DNA of 64,000 bases, from the NCBI GenBank assembly GCA_023374025.1, contig SIJG01000149.1, positions 124,001-188,000 of the forward strand. Reading direction: 5' to 3'. The stretch is from Heterodera schachtii (taxonomy: Eukaryota; Nematoda; Chromadorea; Rhabditida; Heteroderidae). This document shows positions 32,480-43,950 of this stretch, one piece after another; the first letter of the stretch is position 1, and each line of letters begins with the position of its first letter. A model generated the notes under the pieces. The model saw nothing but the letters and a program-made list of their open reading frames with translations, was not told where the DNA came from and did not search any database. Made by a program: the position numbers and the translations under genes.

Positions 32480-32900
32480 CAAATTATTGTCGTCTCGTCA
32501 AGTGGGCCCCTCGGGGGTTGGTCCGGTGGGGATGAAAAGGATGGGATGGGATGGATGAATTCATTTTTGTAGGATGATTTTGTGCAGAAGAAGGGAATGG
32601 TGACGAAATTGGGGGTGGGGATGGAAAATTTGGAAGTTCCGGAAAATTGGGACCAAAGATTACAAAAGACAAATTGGACACAAAAAAGAATTGTTTGGAA
32701 AATCGAACACTCAAAAAATGAAGAACAATTTGAAAAAATTTGGCTTCAAAATTAAAAAAAAAACATCAAATATTTAAAAAGATTAATTTGAAAATTAGGC
32801 ACATAAATAAATATTTAAAAAATTGGACAATACCAAAAAAAAATGTTTGACAAATTTTAGAAAAGAATAACAAAAAACATATGAAAAGCTGGGGGCAAAA
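32480..32900. repeat. Dispersed upstream repeat of the HTH family units (copy at E)
   Basis: Block with TTTTGTAGGATGATTTTGTG, GGGGATGGAAAATTTGGAAG and ACAAAAGACAAATTGGAC. Related blocks lie at 35,700-35,860 plus 36,365-36,640, at 39,260-39,600 and at 62,540-62,880, upstream of or next to other family copies. Confidence 0.7.
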
Positions 32901-32986
32901 ATATGAAATTTATTATGGCAAATCCATTATTATGTAAGTGTGTGGTGATATTTTATAAAATTTGGTATAAATCGATTTTTACATTA

Positions 32987-32992
32987 ATGCCA
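32987..32992 (+). promoter_or_regulatory. ATGCCA upstream of HTH copy E
   Basis: ATGCCA 75 bp before the ATG at 33,067, in ATCGATTTTTACATTA then ATGCCAATAAAATGAG. Confidence 0.45.
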
Positions 32993-33066
32993 ATAAAATG
33001 AGAAAAATTTGGGCAATAAATAATATCATTGAATTTTTTAAAATATATTTTACATTATATGTAAAA

Positions 33067-33883
33067 ATGAATTTGTGGCATTTATTATTTATTATATTTT
33101 TTAATATTTTTGTAATTGATTCCGGCAAAATCCGACCAAATTTTGATGAAATATTTGGCGACGGATGGGCCAAAAAAGAAAGAGAAGAAAATTGTGATAA
33201 AAATTGAACAAAACGAACAAAACGAGCAAAATCAAAACACGGAAGCTGATCAAATGGGTGAAGAAATGGGAAATGGCCCAATTGATCAAATGGGAAATGA
33301 TCAAAACCTTTCGGAAAGTGATCAGAATATAAATGATCAGCAAAAGAGAGAAATTGTCAAAAAATTTGATGCAATTAGTGAAAAGTTGCGAGAAAAAGGA
33401 AAATACGAAAACAAAAAACAAAGCAAAATTGAGAGAAAAATTGCAAAATTATTAAGAACAAATCGAAATTCAATACAAAAATGGAAAAATGAATTAAATT
33501 TAAAGAAAAATAACAAAATGAAAAAGAGTTTTTATGAGCAGAAAAAGCGCAATTTTATTGAACGATTTTATGAATTTAAAGAATTGTATGGCCAAGGCAA
33601 ACAGAAAGAATTTGTGAAAGAATTGGGCATTTCTGAAGTAATATTTATGAGATGGAAAAAGGAATTGGTGCCAAACTGTCATAAAAGTAAGAATAAGAGA
33701 TTTTTTAAGATTTTATTATTTTTTTTTGTTTAAGAACATTATACAAATGAGGACAAATTAGAAAAGATGAAGCAATATTTTGAAATAAAAGAAGGAAATG
33801 CAAAAATGAGTGACGCAATAATTGCCAAGAAATTGGAAATTGGATTTACAACGCTGAATAAATGGAAAAAGGAATGTTCTTGA
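33067..33883 (+). pseudogene. HTH-repeat secreted protein, copy E, frameshifted after the conserved block
   Basis: The signal peptide and [16 protein letters not shown] block are intact. One extra A in GAAGAAAATTGTG (near 33,189; copy C has GAAGAAATTGTG) then shifts the frame and gives a stop at 33,207. Downstream, the linker and two HTH repeats are open in another frame to 33,686. Exon 2 (33,735-33,883) is intact and encodes [19 protein letters not shown]. It is a recent pseudogene or a homopolymer sequencing error. Confidence 0.8.
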
Positions 33884-33899
33884 ACCATTTGATCAGTGA

Positions 33900-35590
33900 T
33901 TTCACTTTGATCAGAGTGCTTTTTTGAAGCATTATTCCCCTTTAATTACACATAATCAATTAGGTCATAAAAAAATCGCGTGCATAAAAAAGCGAAAAAA
34001 AAATTAATTTTATTTATCATTGATTTTTGATGACTTACTAAATCATAGTTTGAAAATTTACAAAAACATTTTAGTCAAAAAAATGCAACTAAATTTTTTT
34101 TTTTTTTGAAATTTACATTTTTTGATCAATGGGTCTCATGTCAAAATCTTTTTTTTTTCGAGAGTTGGTTCATATGCGCAACAGTGAAATCGAATTAAAC
34201 AAAACTGTTTACCAATTGATTTTATGTTGTAAACAAATTAAAATCATTTATAAAATTTAAAGAAATTTTCATTCGAAAGGATTTAATTAAATTTAAATAT
34301 TATTTAGTTAAAAAAGATATTTGCAAATTTTGCGACCCAAAGAGATCAAAAGGGTCAATTTATCAGAGGGAGCCGTTCTAATAAAGGTTTTTTGGGAAAA
34401 ATGTCAGAATACAGACATAATGCCAAAATAGGGACAAATTTAAAATGGTTAATCATGTGATTAAAGGGTCCACCAAAATTTTGACTATTGTAATTTAATA
34501 ATTTAATCAAATATTATCCAATGAAAAATGTATTAAGTTTTCATATCAATTAACAATTATAATTGATATCCAACTCATTCTCAAATTGGCACAAAATTGG
34601 AATTGATTGGATGGGCAACTAAGAAAAGATTAAAAAACGATTTTCATCCATTTGATCGGTAATTTTATTTGATATTTATTTTTGATGACTACAAAAAAGC
34701 ATATTTTGAAACTTTATAAAACATTTTTGTAGGGAATCAAAAAAACAGTTTTTATTCATGAAAAAAAATTTCATGATTTTACATTTCTTTTTTTGATCAA
34801 TGTGTCATGGCAAAAAGATTGTTTTTCGAATGTTGGTTCTTAAGTTCAACTGATTTGTGAAATTGAATTAAATGAAAATTGTTCGTAAAATTTAAATTAG
34901 AAATGCCGCAAAAAAAGCTTTTGAATGTAAAAATGGTCGCCTCGTATCATTTCTCGGGGTCATTTCCCGGTCTCGATCTCGGTTCTCGATTCTCGGTAAA
35001 AATCATTTCTCGCACATCCCTACAAATGATCACTCGGATTGGGTAATTAACGGAATGACGAAAGCAAAGGTGAAAAAATAACTCTTAACAGAGAAAAAAA
35101 GACAGAAAACTCACATTTCCTTAATTGATCAATTATTGAAAAAATGAAAGATGATAAAAGAGTAAAATTAAATGAAAATGGTCACAAAAATAAAAATTAA
35201 CTTTCGTATAGGCAACTCAATTGATCAAAATATTTTTTTGTAATAAAATTATTAAATAAATACAATAATTATCTATAATTGTTTAGGTTGTAATTAGGAT
35301 AGGCCGGGTCCCGGATATTTGGGCAAAAACCGGGCCCGGGTATGGGTTATGAAAAAGACAAAAAAATTTTTTGTTCAAATCACTTTTTTAATAAAATAAA
35401 AGCTTGTACTTTTTCAATATACAATATATATTTCAACAAAAAATATTATATTTTACAAATAAATGCTTAACATTTGTCATAATTAGGGATTACTTTTTAG
35501 GCACAAAAAATCAAAGAATAGGCACCAAAATTCTCTTGGCACAAAAATAGGCAAATAATTTTTATTTTTAGTTCACCACTTTTTTAGACT
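33900..35590. other. 3' flank of copy E, no gene
   Basis: AT-rich. It begins with the family's 3' flank (TTGATCAGTGATTTC). A second flank-like piece, TTTTCATCCATTTGATCGG at 34,641, suggests a further lost copy between 34,550 and 34,900. Confidence 0.5.
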
Positions 35591-35639
35591 AGTTTTTCAA
35601 AAAAAAAAAAGCAAAAAACTTCGGGGCCTGGGAGGAGGT

Positions 35640-35663
35640 CCGGCGGTGCCGATAGGCGTGCGG
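35640..35663. repeat. GC hairpin repeat (copy 10)
   Basis: CCGGCGGTGCCGATAGGCGT then GCGG: one arm is shortened. Flanked by the usual TTATTAACAGATTTTACGCG. Confidence 0.6.
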
Positions 35664-35855
35664 GAAAAATTTTTTTGAAAATTTAATTCTGATTTATTAA
35701 CAGATTTTACGCGATGGGAGGGGATTATGAATGACGAAATGGGATGGGAGAAGATGGAAAATTTGGATGCTCCGGAAAATTGGGACCAAAGATTACAAAA
35801 GAGAAAATTGGACAAAAAAAATTGTTTGGAAAATCGAGCACTAAAACATTTAAAA

Positions 35856-36367
35856 CCGCCGCACACTCGACTACGGCGGCCAGTAGGTGGGGCGAGACTA
35901 CGGGCTACGGAAGAAGTCCGCGCGTGATCCGCAGGCGGTTGACTGATTGGCGGGGGCCCTTCGGGCCCCCGCAGTCAACCGCCTGTGGCGCTCGTCAGAC
36001 TTTTTCCTCCGCCCTCCGTCTCGCCCCACTACTTGCTCCGTCTTCGCATGCTCCCTTTTGCGAAATTTTGCTTTTAAATTGTTATTTCCCGTTTATTATT
36101 TTCGGTACTGAAGTGCCCATTTTCAGTGGGACTCAGTTGTCCAAGTGCTCAGATGGCATCGGTTCGACTTCATTTCCTGATTTTAGATTAAGCTCGTCAA
36201 GAGCTTTCAAATGGTACCAAATTTATCGGGATTTGATCGTTTAAAAAAAGTTAGAGTGCGAAATCTCTCAATTTTTCGAGTTTTGAACCTGTTCAAAAAC
36301 CGGTTTTTTGGCATTTCCGCAACTGGAGACCTATTTTTCGTGCTTAGCTCCTTGAGACGAATAAGAA
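35856..36367. mobile_element. Fold-back element, second copy, with about 50-bp flanking duplication
   Basis: Carries the GC palindrome of 17,413-17,568 in inverse orientation (35,880-36,035). It is bordered by a direct repeat of about 50 bp (35,807-35,855 and 36,368-36,416, starting ATTGGACAAAAAAAATTG). The host repeat at 39,370 has this segment only once, so the duplication came with the insertion. Confidence 0.75.
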
Positions 36368-36839
36368 ATTGGACAAAAAAAATTGTTTGGAAAATCGAGC
36401 ACTAAAACATTTAAAAAATGATGACTAATTTGAAAAAATTTGGCATAAAATTTTTAAAAAAATATCAAAAATCAAAATATATTTAAAAAATGAAAAAAAC
36501 CCATTTTTAGAATTGGGCATAAAATATTCAAAAATTTGGTGGCCCAAAATATTTATAAAATTGGACAATATCAAAATTTTTTTTTTTGAACATTTTGACA
36601 CTTTAAAAAAGGAAAACAAAAATATTTGAAAAGCTGAGGGATAAATACATGCAATTATTTGTGCCAAATCCATTACTAAAGCGTGGGATGATGCAATTGA
36701 TAAAATGAGGGAAGGCATTTGCCAATTTGCCAAGCTTTTGGGTCTGTGCCATTTTTAACAATTTCTAAAATTGTGTAAAAAAAAATGCATAAGCATCGGA
36801 TGGTAAAAGAAATTTAAAACGACAAATTCAATGACCATG

Positions 36840-37080
36840 ACGATGGTGGTGACGGATTTTGTAGTGTTTAAGTGTGAGATTTGTGGCATAAAATTGGGGT
36901 TTTTTTGGGTTGGGAGAGAGACGGATATTTTCTCAGGGGAGAGGGGGGGGGTGACGGATTGATTCGAATCGGCGGTGGGGGGGGGGGGGGGGCGGTGTTG
37001 TGAAATAATCTAATTAGCGGTCATTTGCCGCGCCGGCGTGCGGGAAAAACATTGCATTACATTACAAATTACACTCATTA
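36840..37080. repeat. Shared upstream segment of copies F, G and H (first copy)
   Basis: GTGTTTAAGTGTGAGATTTG ... AATCTAATTAGCGGTCATTT ... GCCGGCGTGCGGGAAAAACA. Near-identical DNA lies at 39,660-39,910 and 41,760-42,040. Confidence 0.85.
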
Positions 37081-37214
37081 CTATAAAAATGAAAAGCAAC
37101 GGGCTGGAAAAAAAGCCAATGTTAGCCTAATATTCACCAGTAGAAGCAGTGTGTTTCAAAGTAGAAGAAGCTGATTTTATTTTAAAAATTAAGGTATTAT
37201 CGATTTGCAAATTA

Positions 37215-37220
37215 ATGCCA
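37215..37220 (+). promoter_or_regulatory. ATGCCA upstream of HTH copy F
   Basis: ATGCCA 78 bp before the ATG, in TATCGATTTGCAAATTAATG then CCAATAAAACGAG. A TATA-like ACTATAAAAATG lies further upstream at 37,081. Confidence 0.5.
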
Positions 37221-37297
37221 ATAAAACGAGAAAAAATTGGGCAATAAATATTGTATTATTCAATTTTATTTAATTTATTTTACATTATATGTAAAAA

Positions 37298-38092
37298 ATG
37301 ATTTTGTGGCATTTATTATTTATTATTTTTTTCTTTATTTTTGTAATTGAATCAGGCAAAATTCGGCCGAATTTTGATGAAATATTTGGCGACGGATGGA
37401 ACAAAAAAGAAAGAGATGAACATTTGGTAAAAAGTCAACAAAATGAACGAAAAGAGAACTCACAATCAGCATCAGTTGATCAAATGGGTGAAGAAATGGG
37501 AAATGACCCAATTGATCAAATGGAAAATGATCAGAAAAAGAGAGAAATAATTAAAAAATTTGATGAAATTAAAGAAAAGTTGAAGGAAAAAATAAAATAT
37601 AAAGGGAATGATTATGGCAAATTTGAGACAAAAATTGCAAAATTATTAGGAACAAATAGAAAATTAATACAAAAATGGAAAAATGAATTAAATTTAAATA
37701 AAAATAAAATTAAAAAGCGATTTTATGATGAGAAAAAACGAAAATTTATTGAACGATTTAATGAATTTAAAGAATTATATGGCCAAGGCAAACAGAAAGA
37801 ATTTGCCAAGGAATTGGGCATTCATAATGAAACATTTCGAAAATGGAAAAAAAAATTGTTGCCAAATTACCATAAAAGTCAAAGTAAGAATATAATTTTA
37901 ATGAATTTAAATGTAATTTTTATTTAAGAGCATTATACCAATGAGGACAAATTAAAAAAGATGAAGCAATATTTTGAAATAAAAGAAGGAAATGCAAAAC
38001 TTAGTGATGAATTAATTGCCAAAAAATTGGGAATTGGATTTTCAACTCTGCAAAAATGGAAAAGGAAATGTTCTCACCCACTTGATCAGTGA
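37298..38092 (+). CDS. Secreted HTH-repeat protein, copy F (intact, 249 aa)
   Basis: Exons 37,298-37,883 and 37,929-38,092, phase 1, intron 45 bp. Signal peptide [33 protein letters not shown], then a linker with QQNERKENSQSASVDQMGEE. HTH repeats: [40 protein letters not shown], and exon 2 LIAKKLGIGFSTLQKWKRKC, with the C-terminus extended to SHPLDQ because the usual stop is lost. From about 37,720 onward it is almost identical to copy G, while the 5' halves differ. This suggests gene conversion or unequal exchange. ATGCCA upstream; possible nuclear signal KKRK. Confidence 0.86.
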
Positions 38093-38859
38093 TTCTTATT
38101 TGATCATGATTGTTGATGACAATGAATAGTTTTCGAAATTTACAAAATTCGTTTTAGTCGAGATTCTAACCTTTTTTTAATTCCTTTTTTTTTGTCATGA
38201 TAAAAAGATTGTTTTTCGAAATGCTGTGTTCTTACAAATGATTAAACGATTTGTGAAATCGAATTAAAGGAAAATTGTTCTTAAAATTGGTTTTCATTAA
38301 ATTTAACGGGTTATATTAATGCAAAAATTTTATTTAAAAAGATAATTGTTTTTTATTGTTAGCACATATATAAGGCCAGTAGCATATGAAAAAACCCACC
38401 CCACTGCTATAATTTATTAAAAATGATCTGCCTATTTTGGTTTATGAAATTCCTGTAAAACTTTGTTGAAATGCTTGGGTGAGATTGTTGAAAGGGATGA
38501 AAATTGAAAGAGTTTGACAAAATCGTTTAAATTTTAATTATAATCACTCTAATTGGGTAATTAATTAACGGAATGACGAAAGCAAAATTAAAAAAAAATA
38601 ACTCATAACAAAAAAATGACAGTTCTCAGATGTCATTCATCATTTGTTCAATTATTGAAAATGAAAGCTGATAAAAGGGTAAAATTAAATAATAATTAAA
38701 GGGTCACATAAATTAAATATGTTTTGAAATAAATTTATAAATTAAATACAATTGTTTGGGTTCAAATTAGGGTAGGCCGGGTCCGGGTATTTGGGCAAAA
38801 ACCGGGTCCGGGATAAATTTCTTCAATTGATTCTTTTAAAACAGTCAATGTTTGTGGAC

Positions 38860-39610
38860 AAGTTCATCACTTTTTTAGGCTCGTTTTTCAAAAAAAAAAC
38901 TTTGGATTTTTTGAAAATTTATTCTGATTTATCAACAGATTTTGTCATTAAAAATTCATAAAATTTCGGCACCCAACCCCGACAAATCCGACTTTTCCCA
39001 CCCTCTGAAGGCGGCTTTGTGCCTTATCCCACTTTTAACAGCAATTTTTTGTTAGATATTTTTCGGTAAATGATCGAAAAAAATTATCCAAATTTTCGTT
39101 TATGTCTAGAAAAAGAACAATATTTTTAGAGAAAACTGATAATATTTTTTAAATTTTTCCCAATTCCCATAAACAATTTCCTTTCTTTTTTTTTGTCTTT
39201 TTGGGATTTCAAAATATTTGGAATTCGATCAAACAATTATTTTTTAAATTTTGGCAAAACGGAATGGGAGGGAATGGATGAATTCATTTTTTGTAGGATG
39301 ATGTTGTGCAGAAGAAGGATGGGAGGGGATGGAAAATTTGGAAGTTCCAGAAAATTGGGACCAAAGATTACAAAAGACAAAATTGGACACAAAAAATTTG
39401 TTTGGAAAATCGACACTAAAAAAGCGAAGACCAATAGAAAAAATAAATATTTTTTTAAAAACATCAAAAAATTTAAAATGAAGACAATGTGAAAAATTAA
39501 GCACGCAAATAAATATGTAAACAGTTGGGGACCAAAAATGTGGGCTGATCCATGATAATCATCTAATTTTATAGGAAAATGTTTGCCAAGGCTTTGGGTC
39601 TGTGCCATTT
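38860..39610. repeat. Dispersed upstream repeat of the HTH units (copy at G)
   Basis: Matches 32,480-32,900 and 62,340-62,880, including TTTTTTGTCTTTTTGGGATT then TCAAAATATTTGG, and GGATGATGTTGTGCAGAAGA. No coding role seen. Confidence 0.7.
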
Positions 39611-39972
39611 TTAAGAATTAGCAACGGCTGGTAATTGTTAAAAAATAATTACAACGACAAATTCAACGACCATAACGACGGAGGGTGACGGATTTTGTAG
39701 TGTTTAAGTATGAGATTTGTGGCATAAAATTGGGATTTTTTGGGGTGGGAAAGACGGATATTTTCTGAGGGGGGAGGGGGGGGGGGGTGACGGATTGATG
39801 CGATTCGGCGGTGGGGGGCGGGGCGGTGTTGTGAAATAATCTAATTAGCGGTCATTTGCCGCGCCGGCGTGCGGGAAAAACATTGCATTACATTACAAAT
39901 TACACTCATTCACTATAAAAATGAAAAGCAATTTTATTTTAAAAATTAAAGATATTATCGATTTGCAAATTA

Positions 39973-39978
39973 ATGCCA
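39973..39978 (+). promoter_or_regulatory. ATGCCA upstream of HTH copy G
   Basis: ATGCCA 66 bp before the ATG. The block between the TATA-like ACTATAAAAATG (39,914) and this motif is shortened compared with copy F by a deletion after GAAAAGCA. Confidence 0.5.
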
Positions 39979-40043
39979 ATAAAACGAGAAAAAATTGGGC
40001 AAGAAATATGTAATATTATTTTATTTTTTCATTATATGTAAAA

Positions 40044-40811
40044 ATGAATATGTGCTATTTATTATTTATTATATTTTTTAATATTTTTGTAATTGAATCC
40101 GGCAAAATCCGACCGAATTTTGAAGAAATATTTGGCGACGGATGGACCAAAAATGAAAGTGAAGAAAAAGTGATAAAAATTGAAGAAAATGAACGAAATG
40201 AGAACTCAAAATCAGCAGTTGATCAAATGGGTGAAGAAATGGGAAATGACCAGCAAAAGAGAGAAATTGTCAAAAAATTTGATGAAATTAAAGAAAAATT
40301 GAGAAAAAAGGAAAATTATCAATGGAAAAAACAAAGCCAAATTGAGACAAAAATTGCTAAATTATTAGGCGCAAATAGAACATTAATACGTGAATGGAAA
40401 AATGAATTAAATTTAAATAAATTTAAAACAAAAAAGCGATTTTATGAGGAGAAAAAACGAAAATTTATTGAACGATTTAATGAATTTAAAGAATTATATG
40501 GCCAAGGCAAACAGAAAGAATTTGCCAAGGAATTGGGCATTCATAATGAAACATTTCGAAAATGGAAAAAAAAATTGTTGCCAAATTACCATAAAAGTCA
40601 AAGTAAGAATATAATTTTAATGAATTTAAATGTAATTTTTATTTAAGAGCATTATACCAATGAGGACAAATTAAAAAAGATGAAGCAATATTTTGAACTA
40701 AAAGAAGCAAATCCAAAAGTAAATGACGAAATAATTGCCAAAAAATTGGGAATTGGATTTTCAACTCTGCAAAAATGGAAAAGGAAATGTTCTCACCCAC
40801 TTGATCAGTGA
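40044..40811 (+). CDS. Secreted HTH-repeat protein, copy G (intact, 240 aa)
   Basis: Exons 40,044-40,602 and 40,648-40,811, phase 1. Signal peptide [19 protein letters not shown], then KIRPNFEEIFGDGW and the shortest acidic linker of the intact copies. HTH repeats: KIAKLLGANRTLIREWKNEL (diverged), [20 protein letters not shown] (as in F), and exon 2 IIAKKLGIGFSTLQKWKRKC with the SHPLDQ extension. The exon 2 start resembles copy I (EANPKVND), so G is a mosaic of F-like and I-like segments. ATGCCA upstream. Confidence 0.86.
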
Positions 40812-41400
40812 TTCTTATTTGATCATGATTGTTGATGACCATGAATAGTTTTCGAAATTTACAAAATTCGTTTTAGTCGAGATTCTAACCTTTTTTTAAT
40901 TCCTTTTTTTTTTGTCATGATAAAAAGATTGTTTTTCGAAATGCTGTGTTCTTACAAATGATTAAACGATTTGTGAAATCGAATTAAAGGAAAATTGTTC
41001 TTAAAATTGGTTTTCATTAAATTTAATGGGTTATATTAATTCAAAAATTTTATTTAAAAAGATAATTGTTTTTTTATTGTTAGCACATATATAAGGCCAG
41101 TAGCATATGAAAAAAGCCACCCCACTGCTATAATTTATTAAAAATGATCTGCCTATTTTGGTTTATGAAATTCCTGTAAAACTTTGTTGAAATGCTTGGG
41201 TGAGATTGTTGAAAGGGATGAAAATTGAAAGAGTTTGACAAAATCGTTTAAATTCTTAATTGTGATCACTCTAATTGCGTAATTAATGAACGGAATGACG
41301 AAAGCAATGGTGAAAAAATAACTCAATTGAAAAATAGACAGATCTCACATGTCTCCTCATTTGATCAATTATTGAAAGATGAAAAATGATGGTAAAGGAT
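40812..41400. repeat. 3' flank shared by copies F and G
   Basis: Near-identical to 38,093-38,700, including AACGATTTGTGAAATCGAAT and GCACATATATAAGGCCAGTA. Confidence 0.85.
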
Positions 41401-41759
41401 GGTAAAATTAAACATAATATTTACTTGGTAAAATTTTCTAGTTTAAAATTTGTCCTTATTAAAAACTTTAAAATATTTATTAATTTCATTTACATTTGAA
41501 AAATAACCAAAATTAAGTTTTTTGATTAAGTTTTTACGTGCTTTGCTACCTCAAAAGCGTTATTAATTTTAATAGCAAATTTCTTTGCTTATTTTAGTGC
41601 CTTTTGAGGGTTTTTGTGCCTTTTTAGGTGCCTATTTCTTGATTTTTTTTTGTGCCCAAAAATGGAAGCCATATAAAATCATGTAATTTTATAGGAAAAT
41701 GTTTGCCAAGGCTTTGGGTCTATGCAATTTGTAACAATTAGCAACGGCTGGTAATTGTT

Positions 41760-42045
41760 AAAAACTAATTACAACGACAAATTCAACGACCATAACGACG
41801 GAGGGTGACGGATTTTGTAGTGTTTAAGTATGAGATTTGTGGCATAAAATTGGGATTTTTTGGGGTGGGAAAGACGGATATTTTCTGAGGGGGGAGGGGG
41901 GGGGGGGGGGTGACGGATTGATGCGATTCGGCGGTGGGGGGCGGGGCGGTGTTGTGAAATAATCTAATTAGCGGTCATTTGCCGCGCCGGCGTGCGGGAA
42001 AAACATTGCATTACATTACAAATTACACTCATTCGCTATAAAAAT
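41760..42045. repeat. Shared upstream segment of copies F, G and H (third copy)
   Basis: Near-identical to 39,660-39,910. Followed by GAAAAGCAACGGGCTGGAAA and the block leading to copy H. Confidence 0.85.
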
Positions 42046-42263
42046 GAAAAGCAACGGGCTGGAAAAAAAGCCAATGTTAGCCTATTATTCACCAGAAAAG
42101 TGTTTAAAAGCAAAAGAAGAAGCTGATTTAATAATTAAATAAATTAAACAATTTTGCATTTCTTAAAAAATCAGTAAATTATCGATTTGTATATTAATGA
42201 AATAGGCAATAAAAATAATATGGAATATTGGATTTATTTATTTTCCATTATATGTAAAAAAAA

Positions 42264-42400
42264 TGATTTTGTGGCATTTATTATTTATTATATTTTTTAA
42301 TATTTAAAAACGATTTACATCCACTTGATCGGTGATTTCATTTGATCATTCATGTTTTTGATGACTTAAAAAGCATATTTATCTTTAAAAAAGATTTTGG
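42264..42400 (+). pseudogene. HTH-family copy H, reduced to signal-peptide start joined to 3' end
   Basis: Starts ATGATTTTGTGGCATTTATT like copy F, runs to ATTTTTTAATATTT, then jumps directly to AAAACGATTTACATCCACTT, then GATCGGTGATTT, which matches the end of the orphan exon at 59,885-59,910. Everything between the signal peptide and the last codons is deleted. Its ATGCCA is also lost (TTAATGAAATAGGCAAT). Confidence 0.8.
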
Positions 42401-42559
42401 TAGGAACTGTAAAAAACAAGGAACTGTAAAAAACATTTTTCTATTCATTTAAAATGCAATAAAAAAATTTTCTAAAATTTATATTGTTTTTTATCAGTGT
42501 GTTTTTCAAACGGTGATTCTTACAAGAAACAGATTTATGAAATCGAATTAAAGCATTTT

Positions 42560-42740
42560 CTTGAGTGCTAAAAAGGCTCCCGGAAGATGCGATAGTGGAA
42601 AAAGCGTCAGTGATATCTGATATAAATTAGGGTTAGCCCCGACCCAATGTCGGGGGCCGGGTCAGGGGGGGGGGAAGTTAAATTGTCGGGGGTTGGGGAC
42701 CCCGATCGGGGAATGCCTAAATTATTTGAACGAAAAAACC
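42560..42740. repeat. Repeat block shared with 60,130-60,330
   Basis: TTGAGTGCTAAAAAGGCTCC, GATGCGATAGTGGAAAAAGC and a GGGTTAGCCCCGACCC block occur in both places, downstream of the two family remnants that share the ACATCCACTTGATCGG end. Confidence 0.8.
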
Positions 42741-42879
42741 AATTTTTCTTTTTAAATCCTCTTAAATTTTCTTTTTTTTCACTTTAATGCTCTGATTTCG
42801 TTAGGGTCAGTAAGAGTGCGTCCAAGTTATCCGTTAATCAGAAAGCCGATTGATAAAAAAAAAATTTTTTGGGGTGGGG

Positions 42880-42905
42880 CTGCGGCGCTGTTAGGCGCTG
42901 CCAGG
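42880..42905. repeat. GC hairpin repeat (copy 11)
   Basis: CTGCGGCGCTGTTAGGCGCT then GCCAGG; diverged form, with the usual AACAGATTTTGCCC neighbour. Confidence 0.55.
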
Positions 42906-43029
42906 AAAAATTTCATTAAAATTCGTACCATTTGAAAACAGATTTTGCCCAAAAAATTGTCAATTTTTGCGATTTAAAATTTATTTCTGTGGTATTAAGT
43001 ATTTTAAATTGTTATAAGAAATTCGTTCT

Positions 43030-43255
43030 GAATTCAGAACCCCGGACCCGAACTCGAACAAAAAGTCGAAGGTCCAAATTTTAGAATTAGCATTTTTCGT
43101 TTCATTCATAATCGGTTTAAGCACACGGAAACAAACTGAAAGCCATTAATCCTGCAAAAAGAAACCATTTAACCCTTTTTGATCCAAAGATGGTGAATTC
43201 GAAAGTTTGGACTTTCGACTTTTTGTTCGAATTCCAGTCAGGGTTCGGAATGAAG
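43030..43255. repeat. Inverted repeat with CGAACAAAAAGTCGAA arms
   Basis: Left arm at 43,031-43,079 (GAATTCAGAACCCCGGAC ... GAACAAAAAGTCGAAGG). Inverted right arm at 43,205-43,250 (TTTGGACTTTCGACTTTTTG ... CCAGTCAGGGTTC). A related single arm lies at 19,925. Confidence 0.65.
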
Positions 43256-43570
43256 TTATTTTATACGATCTTGACCTTTTGTACGACAATGTTTAATGCT
43301 ACAGAACTTTATTTTTACCGAAGCAGCTAAAAACCAGTCACACTTGACTACGGCTTAATCAGGGCTTCCATTTGTTCTTACTTCTAAGAAATGTTCTGAT
43401 TTTGGGATAGCGACCAAAAACTGTTCTGCTTTCTTAAATATATTCATAATTTTTGAAATTTTATGGCATTATGTCACCATTTTATCAAGAAAATAATATT
43501 TTTGGCAAAATTTAAACAATTTTTTGGACAAAATCTGTTAGCGAATCGCATTAAAATCATAAATTTTTCA

Positions 43571-43595
43571 CGGCGGCGCCTATCGGCACCGCCGG
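43571..43595. repeat. GC hairpin repeat (copy 12)
   Basis: CGGCGGCGCCTATCGGCACC then GCCGG, with ATCTGTTAGCGAATCGCATT on the left and CAAAAGTTTTTTGGAAAAAT on the right: the full consensus context. Confidence 0.75.
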
Positions 43596-43874
43596 ACCCC
43601 CTCTCCTTTTGCCCATTCACCAAAAGTTTTTTGGAAAAATTCGCCTTAAAAAAATTGCTAAAATCTGATTTTTTTGACCCCGAATGCACTGAAATATACG
43701 CTTTCCTTATTTCCTCCCCAAAATGTGATTTGAAGCAATTTTACGAAATGTTCTTATTTTCGACCCTAAAATCTTATTTTTTGGACTTAATGTTCTGATT
43801 TTGAAAAATTTTCGATGGAAGCCCTGGGCTTAATGACAATTCGTACAAAAAAAATTTAATAAAATTTTTTTACA

Positions 43875-43950
43875 AAATAAACCTAAGCTGAAGCCTAGGC
43901 CTAGGCCCAAGCAAGCCTAAGCCTAAGCTTAGGCCTACCTAAGCCATTTT
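43875..43950. repeat. Interstitial GCCTAA / TTAGGC motif cluster
   Basis: AAGCCTAAGCCTAAGCTTAG then GCCTACC, within a palindromic CTAGGCCTAGGC stretch. TTAGGC is the nematode telomere repeat, but only a few imperfect units are present. Confidence 0.4.

Noticed and set aside
43875..43950. True telomere or interstitial telomeric array
   Set aside because: Only a few imperfect GCCTAA units, mixed with palindromic CTAGGC. More likely local low-complexity sequence.
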